DNA of 64,000 nt from Cyanodermella asteris (lineage: Eukaryota; Ascomycota; Lecanoromycetes; Ostropales; Stictidaceae): NCBI GenBank assembly GCA_900618795.1, contig UYJD01000004.1, positions 964,605-1,028,604 on the forward strand. The letters are read 5' to 3'. How positions within the stretch are numbered: position 1 is the first letter of the stretch; each line of letters begins with the position of its first letter. Shown here one piece after another: positions 25,001-35,515 of this stretch. The position numbers and the translations under genes were made by a program. The notes below the pieces were generated by a model. That model made no database searches. It worked only from the letters and a program-made list of their open reading frames with translations, and was not told where the DNA came from.

Positions 25001-27608
25001 GCTGGGGTTTCGCTCCCTACAATGGCTTCGGAAGCTTTGCTCACAGCAGACTCATGCGCCGGCTTCGCCTTGCCGACGACAACTTCGCTGGCCGCCGACT
25101 GAAGAGACTCGCTGCTGGCACTGGCCGCGCTCATGACACTGTCTGCCGCGTTCGCAACCTTGTCAGTTGCTTGACGAGCGGCGCTTTCGTAGGACGGTGT
25201 CGACTTGCCGACCACGGCCTCACTCGCGGAAGAGACGGCAGATTTGACATTCTTGGAAACATCGGAGGCGACAGATTCGTATGCTGGAGTAGAGCTACCC
25301 ACGGCCGAGTTGCTAGCAGCAGACGCAGCACTCTCTGCACTCTTGGAGAATTCAGAGGCAATGGACTTGTAGCCAGGGGTTGAAGAACCAACGACAGCCT
25401 CACTAGCCTTGGAGAAGGCAGACTTGACACTGCTCGATGCTTGGCTGGCAATAGGCTCGTAAGCCGCCTCGGATCCAACAGCATTCTCGCTTGCAACAGA
25501 AGCGGCAGACTTGACTGACTCAGCAGTTTCGTCAATGATTGGCTTCTGGTTCTGGACCACTTCCTGGGCGTAACCGGCAGCAGAATTGGCAGAAGCCTTT
25601 ACCACCGAAATGACGCTTGTCACGGAGTCTTCTTCAGCTCCAATGACTGCCTCAGAAATGCTCTTTGATGCCTTGGCTGCAAAGCCTGGCTCCTTGCCAA
25701 CGACGCTATCGGAAATCTTGCTGCTCGCACTTTCAATGCTCTTGCTGGCCTCACTGAGAACGCTCTCAACAGTGCCAGTGCTGGTGCCAAGGATGCTCTC
25801 GCTTACGTTCTCGATGGCTTCGGACATTTTCTTTGCGGCAGCCTTTGCCCTGGGTGGAATGGCCTTGGTGGTGAAGTCCTCAGACTCGTCACCAGCTTGC
25901 ACTTTCCACAAACCGACCTCCTTCAAGCGGATGAGCTCCTTTGCGGCGTCCTCGGCGATTGCCATCCCTTGAGCTTCGATGTCCTCAGCCTGGCTTTTGG
26001 CATCGGTAAATTGGGCGTGCTCAAGAGCAGCGTCTTCGATGGCCTTGCGGGTCTTGCCATAGTCTTTCTTAACCTGGTGGTACTTTTGCCAGTCCTGGTA
26101 GGTGACCTTGTCGCCAAGGTTGGCCCACTTCATGCCAATCTCTTGCAGTCCAAGATCGCGAATTCCGTCCATGACCTCTAGCGTGTTGATAGCAGCAGCA
26201 GCGACGAGGTTATGGGTGTTCTCCACAAAATCTTGTCGCCAGGTACGAATAGCTTGCGCTTTAGCTCGAACAATTGCTCCTGCGGCACGAGCTGCTTTGC
26301 CGACGTCTTCCTCGGCAGACTCTACACTGACTGGTGCTTCCTCGTGGTTGACCAACTTGACAATCTTCTGAATTGCTGTCTTGAGCTTCAAAGTCTGCGA
26401 CTTTGTGGCTTCTTCGAGTTCGACGAGTAGAGCCTGTCCGGTGCTGCCGATCTGTGTGTCAATAGCGTGTTCAGCGATACCAGCAACGCGCTCTTTCAGG
26501 TCTTGGGTTCCGCGAGTGGCCGCCTTCTCCCAGCTGAGTCTCCACTTGATCAGATCATCCTCAACAGAGGCCTCAACATCGGGCTCTACGGCCTTCGACT
26601 CCTCAGTCTCAGATGCAGGGGATTGTGATGTCGTGGTTTCGTCAGCGAGACTTGAAGAAATGACAGAATGAGCCGGGTTGACATGAGTGCCCTCGGGGTC
26701 TTCGGGACTGGCAGGTTCCTCGAACTCCTTCACCGCAGCCTTCAGCTTTTGCTCATCGCTGTATCGGCCCAGTCGCTGCGTGATCTTGTCGATCTGGGGC
26801 TGAACATTCTCGCCGTAGATAATGGCGATTCTTGGGCGAATGGTACGATTGACAAAGTCCCAGGAGTATTGCAGAACCCAAGCAACGGCCGGGTACCCAA
26901 CCTCATTCCATTGCTTCTGAACTTGACTCAATGCGGTATTAACATGAGGTTGCACAGCTTCGTAAGCGGGGAGAACCTGGCCTTCGTAGACATCCTGGGC
27001 AGTCTTTTGGGTCTGGTCCCAGTACGGTGCCACCTTTTCGACGTGGGGTGCCAAGTTCTCATCGTAGTGCTGCTTTGCCTGCGAGCTATATGTGTCCCAC
27101 TTGGGCTTGACCAGCTCCTTCCACTGTGCTTGCGAGTATGCCCATGCTTTGTTCACCTGGGGTGCGCCATGCTTGTTGTATACGGCTTGAGCTTGGAAAA
27201 GTGCGGGTGTGTAGATGTGTTCATGAGCATACTTGTAGTGTGGCTCAACAGCTTTCTGATATGGGGCAATGTACTTTTCATAGTGAGGTCGGACGTAAGG
27301 GTCGACGTACGATCGCGCTGTCAGATACGGCGCACACACCAGCGATGTCTCGTCGGTTATCTCTTCATGCGAGGAGGGGCATCTGAACAGAGCGGTGATG
27401 ATGAAATACCATGTTCCAAGCCTGTAGTATGTTAGATATTGGGCGAATGTCGAAATTGGCCGACTTACCACAGAGCCCATCCGGAGGTCCACGCGAGAAA
27501 GCCGCGTCGCTTCTTGACTTTTTCTGCGCGATGCGAGGTGATGGCCTTCGACTTGCCATTGGCACTGCCATTCATGCCTGTCGGCCTGCCGTTCGCTGAG
27601 GCAGCCAT
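22039..27608 (-). CDS. Giant Ala/Ser-rich repeat protein with N-terminal membrane anchor, function unknown
   Basis: Three exons (27608-27469, 27421-24245, 24196-22039) join with correct phase to 1,824 residues; introns are 47 and 48 nt. The N terminus (MAASANGRPTGMNG) leads through a basic patch (EKVKKRR) into one hydrophobic segment at about residues 36-59, so the protein is probably anchored in a membrane. A proline-punctuated Tyr-rich region follows (for example DPYVRPHYEKYIAPY), recalling the 22-residue helices of apolipoproteins. The long remainder consists of imperfect repeats of about 25-40 residues. One type is built around VGSETPAYESVAS with SKSAKSAAS stretches, the other around IYGTPVPAYQ-like turns between Ala-rich helices. 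Related fungal proteins are, as I recall, labelled 'transcription factor hoxa13', but I see no homeodomain or other DNA-binding motif. A lipid- or membrane-surface role is only an inference. Confidence 0.85.
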
Positions 27609-28914
27609 CGTGTGTGCACTTTGCAGTCCTGCCTTCACAGCAGGCCCTGCTGTGGATATCTTGCTTCCTGACTATCACGTGTGACCACTCTCCTACACCA
27701 GCGGAAGTAAATTAGCTCGGCCGCCAGAATGAGAGCCGCACGACGTTCAACGACAGCACGGTCAGCAATGAAGACAGCGACGAGGTAGTTATTAGGATGA
27801 TAAAGGTCGAAGTATCTCCTTCAACGAGCAGGAATTGCGATAAGGGGAGCGCTGGTCTTTCGGATGGTGCTCTGCTGCATTAGCGTGACAGGCCGCTATT
27901 CGACGTCACCGCGCCAAGTCCGAGCTGTCAAGGCAGCCGAGATCCTCCACACACCAGGATCAGACGCCGCAGACATGTTGCACATGCCGCATCATTCAAA
28001 GGAAGAATGGTCTGGGATCAGAGCCTGCTTCTTGTCCTGGCTCTGAGATAAGTACGTAGGATTGTTGCTCGTAATTCCAAGACTCCGTCTTATTTCGGCA
28101 TATTATGACTATCGACCATACTGACGATTGCAAACACGTGAGAACACATTGCAGACAGATGTTTCGCCCTTTAACCGATACACATTGTGTTCAGTCCGGC
28201 TCAAGAACTCCTTTCCACGTATTCGAAGGTCTACTCGATGGATGTATTGCCCTTTTGCTCAGCCAGCGCGACTCAATCTGTAATCCAACCTGAAATACAT
28301 CCAAGAGATGGCTCTAGCAGCTACAAGAAAAATATGGTCATCTCAAACGTTGACGTGGACCCACTTCTGATTGTTGTGACTAAGCTCTCGCGTCCCCACA
28401 ACTACTTGCATCGTAGGAGCTGCATAAGTAAGGCCAGCGTGCATAAGCCACGATGCACTCCGACTTGGCATCGCCCGGGACTGGCTCGCCCTACCCTCAG
28501 GAGTCGAACATTAATTAATAGGTGACGTGACGGCGGGAGCAGCCCCCTAACCCACTGTACTCCGACCACTAAGCCTATCTCGGGGTGCATCATGACTTTT
28601 GCTGACTGGCCTGAGAGCGTCGGAGTTCCTACTCGTATGCAATTAATCCGTGCTTATTAATGAACGTCTAGATTTTAATGTCTTTATGCAGGATGTATGC
28701 AACACCACCTCACGGACATCACACAATATGCCATATCGATCTGGTAAGCAGAGCAGGTCATCTATGTTAGACATGACCCATCTTCAATTGCCGTGAATCC
28801 CCCTTGGTGAGTATTTAAACCAGTTTCATACCTCATTTCAGATCGTGGAGATCAGAACATCACTTTCAGACTTTGCACATTTCGCCTCAACCAAGAAACT
28901 CTCTTTGTGCAGCC
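27609..28914. promoter_or_regulatory. Divergent intergenic region between the repeat protein and the dehydrogenase gene
   Basis: The two flanking genes are transcribed away from this 1.3-kb region, so it should carry both promoters. The only clear element is the TATTTAAA box at 28812-28819 serving the right-hand gene. No coding frame is supported. Confidence 0.5.
28812..28819 (+). promoter_or_regulatory. TATA box of the dehydrogenase/epimerase gene
   Basis: The octamer TATTTAAA lies 95 bp before the ATG at 28915, a normal distance for a fungal TATA element with a short leader. Assignment rests on sequence and position only. Confidence 0.55.
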
Positions 28915-30000
28915 ATGAGCTCAGAAACATACCCCAAGATCCTCCTGACTGGAGCCACTGGCTATATTGGTGGCACCGTTCTGAACACCATCTTGTCTTC
29001 AACCGATCCAGCCCTTCAATCAAAGCCTGTCACCCTCCTCATCCGTGGTCAAGACCGCGTCGCCACTCTCAAGGCCAAGTATGGCGACCGCGTGAACATC
29101 GTCCTTTACGAGGACTTGCAAGATGCCGAAACCACCACCGCCGTTGCCTCCCAGCATGACCTTGTCATTAGCGCCACACCCGGCTTTTTCGGAGCCTCCG
29201 CCCAAGCACTTGTCGAGGGACTCGCCAAACGCAAAGCGGCTACAGGCAAGAATGTGTTGATCATCCACACGTCTGGAATAGCCAACCTGGCGGAACAATT
29301 CGTGAGCGGTCGATACGTCGAGAAGACTGAAGGCAGGGAATTCGACGATGCGAAGGACGATATTTACGGGTACGAAAAGGAGCGGGATGCCCTGCATCCG
29401 TCTCCACAGCGAACGGTCGAACTGGGACTTGTCGACAAGGGCCTTGAACTCGGCGTGCAGACCTTGGTCATCTTGAGCGGACTGATCTTCGGACGCGGAA
29501 CCGGGCTCTTCCATAACGGCAGCTTCCAGATCCCCTTATACGCCGCCTCGACGGCGAAGTACGGCAAGGGCGTCGTCATCGCTGAGGGTAAAGGAACCTG
29601 GGACCGCGTTCACGTCGAGGACCTCGCCGACCTCTACAAGGTGGTTGCACTGGACTTCATCAAAAATGGAGGAAGCAACCTTCCCAAGGGCAAGAAGAGT
29701 TCCATCTTCAGCAGCAACGGCAGGTTTACTTTCGGAGAACTGGCGCAGAGGGTTGCCGATGCTCTGTATGAGCAGGGAAAGATCAAGGACAAGACCGTGG
29801 ATAGTGTCAGCGCGGCTGAGGCGCCGAAAGTGTTCCAGATCCCCGGCGTCAATGATCCTAATATGATCGAGTTGGCATTGGCGACCAATTCGCGGACTGT
29901 GTCTAGCGTTGGGAGGTCTTTAGGATGGAAGCCGACACGAGGCGACGAGGCCTGGGCACAGTCAGTCAAGGATGATGTAAAGGCTGCTTTGGCGCAGTAA
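28915..30000 (+). CDS. NAD(P)-binding Rossmann-fold dehydrogenase/epimerase (extended SDR-like)
   Basis: This 361-residue, intron-free product starts with a classical dinucleotide-binding site, GATGYIGG, at residues 13-20. Further typical parts are LVISATPG after strand 4, LIIHTSGIA, LSGLIFGRGTG and the C-terminal RVHVEDLADLYKVV helix of extended or atypical short-chain dehydrogenases. The first Met of the open frame lies upstream at a non-ATG codon; the ATG at 28915 (SSETYPKILL) is chosen because the Rossmann strand begins directly after it and a TATA box lies 95 bp upstream. It probably acts in the cytosol as a soluble oxidoreductase or epimerase. The substrate is unknown, and I cannot place it in a named enzyme family. 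Confidence 0.88.
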   Translation: MSSETYPKILLTGATGYIGGTVLNTILSSTDPALQSKPVTLLIRGQDRVATLKAKYGDRVNIVLYEDLQDAETTTAVASQHDLVISATPGFFGASAQALVEGLAKRKAATGKNVLIIHTSGIANLAEQFVSGRYVEKTEGREFDDAKDDIYGYEKERDALHPSPQRTVELGLVDKGLELGVQTLVILSGLIFGRGTGLFHNGSFQIPLYAASTAKYGKGVVIAEGKGTWDRVHVEDLADLYKVVALDFIKNGGSNLPKGKKSSIFSSNGRFTFGELAQRVADALYEQGKIKDKTVDSVSAAEAPKVFQIPGVNDPNMIELALATNSRTVSSVGRSLGWKPTRGDEAWAQSVKDDVKAALAQ

Positions 30001-30473
30001 GGCGAGCATTCGCGACAAGGTAACGAGCTGGAGGAGAGCAAACGGACGAGTCGGTCCTCGAATCATAATGAGTGTCTGTAACATTTGGTAGACAAGCAAT
30101 ACTATATGATCTAAGCTCATGGGCCGTTATGAAGAACGCAGGACCATAGTAGGGGGCTTTTCTCCCCGAGACCTTGTCTTCAGCGACTCTGCACCACTGA
30201 AACTGGCCCCAAAGTGTTCATAGCTCCCCTAATACCGCTGAGTCTGACCAACCCCGCCTCTGCTGCCTTGAGCCCCACCAAGTGTCGCGTCACGCGAGAC
30301 CAACGCGTCGCCTATTCACTGTCATCCCATTCGCCACCATTGACTCTGAAGACGCACTTCACCACAGCTTCTGCCTGCCGAAAGCTCCAAAAGTTCCGAA
30401 TATAAGACTCCAAGTTCGTGCTAAGACACTGAGTCTTCTGTCCCAGATTTTCCCACTCAACGCCCACCTCACC
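30001..30473. promoter_or_regulatory. Intergenic region before the RPA14 gene
   Basis: The 473 bp between the dehydrogenase stop and the RPA14 ATG carry no supported gene. They should hold the 3' end of the first transcript and the promoter and leader of the second; both genes read in the + direction. Confidence 0.4.
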
Positions 30474-30980
30474 ATGGCAACTCCCCGATGCAACCAGCAC
30501 CACTTACCAGACTTTGTCGGCAGGACCGTCCGAGTCATTGGTAAAGTCGTCCAGCTACGTGGAGACACTGCGGTCATTGAGGCCGGTGGACCCATCACAG
30601 TGCACCTGAACCCGGTAAGCTCGGAAAAGCGCTCTTCGAGGCCCGAAGTCTCGCTGGCGAAGTCGTCAAGAGAGCCGAATATCATCTCGTTTGCAGCATG
30701 CTAACTCGCCGCTCCAGGACTGCCATCTGCGACCCGACTGTGCCGGCGAAATCATCGGCAAGGTCAAGCCAGACATGACCATCCAAGTGATGCAAGGTAC
30801 AGACTTTGGTGACAAATTCGGTGAGTGGACCTCCCTTACACAATCACCGTGGGACGGACAAAAACGAAACGAATATCACTGACGACCGGGCTCACAGACT
30901 ACGCGGCCGCCGACGCTGTCGTTGGCATCACCCACAAGTTTCCCGAACTCTTTCAATCGGCGCCGTCTATGGTGGGATGA
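30474..30980 (+). CDS. RFA3: Replication protein A 14-kDa subunit (OB fold)
   Basis: The smallest subunit of the trimeric single-strand DNA-binding complex RPA, acting in replication and repair in the nucleus. Three exons (30474-30614, 30718-30820, 30898-30980) give 108 residues, the normal size. Introns are 103 nt (GTAAGC donor, GCTAAC branch) and 77 nt (GTGAGT donor, CACTGAC branch). The order of strands GRTVRVIGKVVQLRG, DTAVIEAGGPITVHL, GEIIGKVKPDMTIQV and AADAVVGITHKFPELF matches the RPA3 OB fold with its C-terminal helix. The ATG has a good context (accATGg). The stop is a TGA at 30978-30980, after which the same frame stays open for 181 further codons (see the next feature). Confidence 0.9.
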
Positions 30981-31526
30981 AAGCCCCCCCTCCCCTTCCC
31001 GCGCGTCCCCAGCGCACCTCGATGCCCCCGAGAGATCTTTTGCCCGAGAATCCAGGCTCACGTTTATGCGTATGATCAGCCTCCCGCAGACGAGGAATCC
31101 CTAGAGTCGCTCGGCGAGGAGCCAACCTACAAGAACAGATCTGTACCACAATCCGAAATAAATAATCAACATCAATCTGGTTCTTGGTCCGAAGCATGGT
31201 CTGAGACCCTTCGGCCTGGAGCTCCAACAGTTTCATTCTTGACGGCCACTGATATCGGAGGTCCTGACATGATGGAGGATGTACGGCTTTTCGAGGCTGA
31301 GATGGAGGCGTTCGAGTTAAGTCAGAAATTGCAGGATGTCGAACTTGAGGAGTTCGAGCACATCGATGGCTTGGATCTCGAAGGGCTGTGTACTGAGCAT
31401 ACTGCGTGTAAATTACGACGAGAAACGCATGGCGGTGATCATTTCGAAGTGCATCAAATAGATGGCGAGAAACTGTGGCAGTGGGTTGCTAGACCGAGGG
31501 CAGATAGGCGGAAGAGCCACGTCTAA
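30981..31526 (+). CDS. Open frame continuing in the RPA14 frame, status unknown
   Basis: Directly after the RPA14 TGA the same reading frame is open for 181 codons, to a TAA at 31524-31526. The translated part is acidic and looks protein-like from about 31056 on (AHVYAYDQPPADEESL, EMEAFELSQKLQDVELEEF, GEKLWQWVARP). No ATG occurs in frame before 31269 (MMEDVRLFEAE). It could be a separate small gene with an upstream exon. It could also be a C-terminal extension of RPA14 reached by a weak 84-nt intron (30972-31055, GTGGGA donor, CCAG acceptor) that would remove the TGA and keep frame. It could also be chance. I recognise no domain. Confidence 0.3.
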   Translation, partial: KPPLPFPRVPSAPRCPREIFCPRIQAHVYAYDQPPADEESLESLGEEPTYKNRSVPQSEINNQHQSGSWSEAWSETLRPGAPTVSFLTATDIGGPDMMEDVRLFEAEMEAFELSQKLQDVELEEFEHIDGLDLEGLCTEHTACKLRRETHGGDHFEVHQIDGEKLWQWVARPRADRRKSHV

Positions 31527-31660
31527 GTCTCCTAGCTGTGCTTTTACCGTCCCACGAACCTGACGAATGAAATGATTTGCGGATTGAGAATAAATGCGAA
31601 TGTGTAGATTTTATTTTTATTTTTTTGTACATGTTTGTGGAGGGCAGACGGACAGTCACC

Positions 31661-33318
31661 TTACGACGAATTCCTCGCGTCCCAGTCCTTCTTCTCCTGC
31701 GCCGGCAAACCCAGCCCGGCCTCTGTCCACTTCACCACACCGCCCTTCTGCTGCGCACACCGGCTGAGAATCTCCTTGACCTTCTCTTCTACGCCGACTT
31801 TGCCCTTTCTCGCCTTGACCAGCTCACGGACAACCTCGTCAAAGCTGGACAACTCCTTCTGCTGAACCAACTCGCGCACCTCAACCTCAGTCGGCAGACC
31901 CATTCGGAACGGGTACTCGCGGTAGTTCAAATTCCGTCTCTCGCCGCCAACGAGCTGTAGTTCGCGGTCAGAATCCAATATCGACGCGACTGCGTCGTCT
32001 GTTACGCCAGCCAGGTCCTTGGGCTGCCATGCCGGTGTTCGGGCGGGCTTGTCGATGAGGCGTGCGGAAACGCCCTCGTTGAAGTCGGGGTGCGACATGA
32101 ACTTGGCAGCTAAGCTCGCTTCACGGACAAAAGCTTGGTCGATGCTCCAGCCACGGCCGAGCTCGAGGAGACTGCGCGTGACCTTGACGCTGGTGGGCGA
32201 ACGCTCAAGAATTGTGGCGCGAGTCTTTTGAGCCCATTTGGCAATATCCTCGTTGGTCTTGCCTTGAGCCTCTTCTTGCAGGCGGGACAGAATCTCGTCG
32301 ACGGACAGCGGAGAGAAGCAGTAGTCGATAACTTTGCGGAGTTCACCTATCAGGAGCGCGGGCTTGTTCTTGGGTAGGCCGGTACTGTACTGCTCGATTG
32401 TGTCGGCGATCTTGACGAGACGATGCTCCAGGGGCATAGAGTCGTGGAACTCGAGTTCTGAGAGACGCTGTGTGAGCCCGGCGAGGGACGTGCTCTCGAT
32501 GTAGTGCGTCGCGATTCCAGACCAGAAGACATCTGCGCCGTGGAGACGATCAGACGTCAACGCGAGGTAAGTTCCGATTGCACCGTCTAGACGGGGCAGG
32601 AAGAACGAGGCGCCCACGTCCGGGAAGAAACCAATCGTCGTCTCCGGCATAGCAAAGACCGTCCTCTCCGTCGCGATCCTGAACGGCGCATGCACCGAAA
32701 GTCCCACTCCTCCACCCATCGTGATCCCGTCCATGTACGCAATATAAGGCTTGCTGAGCGTCGCAATCGTGTGGTCGAGCCTATACTCGAGATCGAAGTA
32801 TGCCGCGCTCTCTTCGACGCCCTCTTTGTTGCCGCTTTCCAAGCTCTTCTTGTTCTGCGCTGCCAACGCCGCTACATCGCCTCCTGCGCAGAATGCCTTT
32901 GGCCCGGCGCCGGCGATGATGATTGCGTTTGCCATCTGACTCTTCTCCCATTCTTTCAATCGCGGCAGGATTTTCCGGGCCATGGATCCATTGAGCGAGT
33001 TGAGCTTCTTCGGCCTGTTGAGTTCAATCGTCCGTACGCCGTAGACGCTGTTGAAAAGTACATCATCCGGTTCGTCGCCAGGTTGTTCGGTCGGATACGC
33101 AAGTTTCTGCCTCTCTTCGCCCTAAAACAGCTGTCAGTCCACAGTCCGCCTCCACGTTCTGTAAGGTCTGTTTGGCTCACCTGCGCAAACCCGTGCATGG
33201 TCGCACTGGTTGAAAAGGCGGGATTCGTGATCTTTGCTCTGAGCGGCATGGTGTTCTGTCGTAATAACCGCGAGGACCAGCTCGGCGGAGCTCGTCTGCT
33301 GCAGAGTCGGAGGGACAT
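31661..33318 (-). CDS. EHD3: 3-hydroxyisobutyryl-CoA hydrolase, mitochondrial
   Basis: It hydrolyses 3-hydroxyisobutyryl-CoA in mitochondrial valine breakdown. Two exons (33318-33181 and 33121-31661) give 532 residues; the intron is 59 nt with a GGACTGAC branch. The start at 33318 gives an Arg/Ser-rich presequence (MSLRLCSRRAPPSW) expected for mitochondrial import; a second in-frame Met lies at 33249. The crotonase core shows IELNRPKKLNSLN, the oxyanion segment AFCAGGD, and GITMGGGVGLS. In AMPETTIGFFPDVG the Glu (residue 206) and Asp (residue 214) match in identity and spacing the catalytic pair known from human HIBCH. The C-terminal extension typical of this family rather than of enoyl-CoA hydratases is present. 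Confidence 0.93.
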
Positions 33319-33778
33319 GGAGAGGGGATCTCAAATGCGGAAGGGCGGACAAGGGAACGAGTGTATGTAGAGTCTCCCGGCTTTGCGCCCAATTACTTCA
33401 TGATAGGGTGGATTCGGAGTTGGCTCATGTTTCTTTTGCCCGCAAGCCAGAAGCTTTTACGGAGCTACAGAAACCAGCCGAGGGCTTGGCGTAGGTGAAC
33501 GCGGACCTCACTTCGAACTATACGTCGATGCTTTGTATTTGTCCTACAACATCTTCTGGTTTCTACTCTCACTGGCGAAGGCTGTAGCTTACTTGCGCGG
33601 AGGATTCTTGAGAGGAAGAATACACCGGCATATTTCAAACAGACCAGGACAAATACTGCCAAGCACGTCAATGGCCTGTTACTGTCACCAGAAAATGCGC
33701 TCTACCAAGAAGGAGATCGATCTAAAGCGATTAATTGTGCGTTGACCCTTTTGTCCAACTACTTAAATCTCTCGACAT
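33319..33778. other. Intergenic, promoter side of the hydrolase gene
   Basis: No gene is supported. The end next to 33319 is upstream of the hydroxyisobutyryl-CoA hydrolase gene. The other end borders the epoxide hydrolase pseudogene. No distinct regulatory site is seen. Confidence 0.4.
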
Positions 33779-34989
33779 TCAGTTTTGCTCTTCCATCGGC
33801 GTATTTCCGCAAAAGAAGACGTCCGGTACCTCCCACGCCACAAGATTGCCACCTCTGTCAGTCTCTTGCCAGTACACGATATTCTCATAGTATCGTTCGC
33901 ACCATTCATTCGGTGCATACTATCATCGCCACAGGAACAACTCATGCTGCAAGGTATATTTATCGGCTATGCGTTGCACACGGGCTTGTTGTCTCAGTAG
34001 TAACGAGCCGACAACGTGCCAGAATTGGAGATCCAGTACGGGGTGATTGTGTGGAGCATCTTGTCTGTACTGAACACCGTCTCCACGCCGCCATCGTGAC
34101 GAGACCAGTCGCTGAAATATTCGTAGATCCAGGCAGCCTGGGCGACCGGTGAGTCTGCAAGCCCGTAGCCGATGGTCTGCGGTCTCGTGGACTGCTGCAG
34201 GGAGTATCCGCCGTGCCCGACGTCTCGAAGACTGTCCAGATACATAGTTCGTTCTTTGCCCTCTGTATCGAGAGTTGTGATCTTCACTTCTTTCTGCAGA
34301 GGAGATCAGCACCCATGTTATAGACATTCGTGGGGGCCGAACTTGTCTTGGATTCGAAGAGAATAGAATGGAAATGATCGCCTTTCAAACCTCTCGGTGC
34401 TTGGCGACCCAAGCTTGCGGCTACGTGAGAACCCCAATCGCCTCCTTAAGCCACCCAGCCGTCATCCGCATAGCCTGAATGCTGCATCAACATTGTCCAT
34501 ACACGCGCGGTGCAGTGGTAATTCCAACCAAGTTCGGTTGGCTTCCCAGAGAACCCGTAGCCCAAAAGTGCCGGGACGACAGGGTGAAAAGCATCTTCGG
34601 AAAAGCCACCGCGATTTTCGGGGTCAACGAGTTTATCGATTACATTTCTGAACTCCAGGATGGAGCCAGGCCATCCGTGTGTGAGCACAAGAGGAAGAGC
34701 ATTCTCGTGCTTTGACCGAATATGCAGAAAGTAAAAAGTTACCCCATTGATGAAAGTCGTGAATTGGGGATACGAATTCAGCAGCGCTTCGCATCGTCAC
34801 CAATCGTTCTTAGTATGCCATTATTCGCAGAGCTCTTGAATCTCTGCGAGGGACACCTTGGGACCAATCGATTACCGTCTCCTTGTCTGGTCAGCTTGTC
34901 AAGCGAAGACGCTTTTGCAGATCTTCAAGAACGGATTAGGGAATGGAGAACTTGAAAAGGTCGATAGATCTGATTGTTGGCGAGGCCAT
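33779..34989 (-). pseudogene. Epoxide hydrolase (EHN plus alpha/beta hydrolase) pseudogene
   Basis: The remnant runs from an ATG at 34989 (MASPTIRSIDLFKFSIP) to a TGA at 33779 and spans about 400 codons, the normal length of fungal microsomal-type epoxide hydrolases. Conserved blocks survive in order: SVLEDLQKRLRLT of the EHN domain, LTHGWPGSILEF with the oxyanion HGWPG, VVPALLGYGFSGKP, GGDWGSHVAASLG with the nucleophile Asp, RPQTIGYGLADSPVAQAAWI, and C-terminally ENIVYWQETDRGG. They lie in different frames and are interrupted by several in-frame stops, including a TAA at 34936-34938 and another at 34446-34448 just before GGDWG, where family members usually have Gln. Both fit C-to-T changes at CAA. 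No intact product is possible; at least five disruptions are visible. Confidence 0.85.
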
Positions 34990-35515
34990 CATTTGCATTG
35001 ATCTTGGACTGGGGTGATGGGAGGTCGAAGCCAGCCTATATGCAACGACTCGCTACAGAGTGCCAAAGGCATGTTGCCCAAGGGTGCTCGCGTGATTGTG
35101 CGCGGATGTGCTGAAGTGGATAGTAAAGCGATAGTCCGAGTGAAAGTGGGTTGAGCCGCAAGACTTCGGTAAGGACTTTCGCCCACGTTCCTTGGCTGGG
35201 ACGTCTGACCAAAAGATCGCTGAACACGACGTCCGTACTGAGAGCAACTGGCAAGTTGCAGGACGCAAACGCTATTCGCCCTGTCTGGACATCGGCTATG
35301 GGTCTCCTCCACCAACGTGCGGCTGATGCATTCGACGACCAGCGACCCGGATTTCGAGGCCGCCTGGCCACGAGCTGAATCTCTCGATCCTCAGATCGGG
35401 TCGCCGTCTCTACGATGGCTACCTGTGCTCAAGAAGACACCAGACACATCGTTGAAGTATGATGGAGTCGACATAGTCTCAACTTGTGGCAAAGCTTGAA
35501 TCTGTTTAGTAAAAC
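34990..35515. other. Unassigned, probably degenerate stretch
   Basis: The stretch separates the epoxide hydrolase remnant from the oxygenase remnant. A + frame at about 35317-35499 (ending LKYDGVDIVSTCGKA) has a protein-like look, and a second at 35050-35145 reads KGMLPKGARVIVRG, but I cannot assign either to a family. They may be parts of another decayed gene of the same group. Confidence 0.3.

Noticed and set aside
24241-27678. Long frame taken as one uninterrupted coding exon starting at 27678
   Set aside because: The first codon is GTG and the first 60 or so codons cross a spliced exon in the wrong frame. An ATG at 27608 with an intron at 27422-27468 gives a sensible anchor and correct phase.
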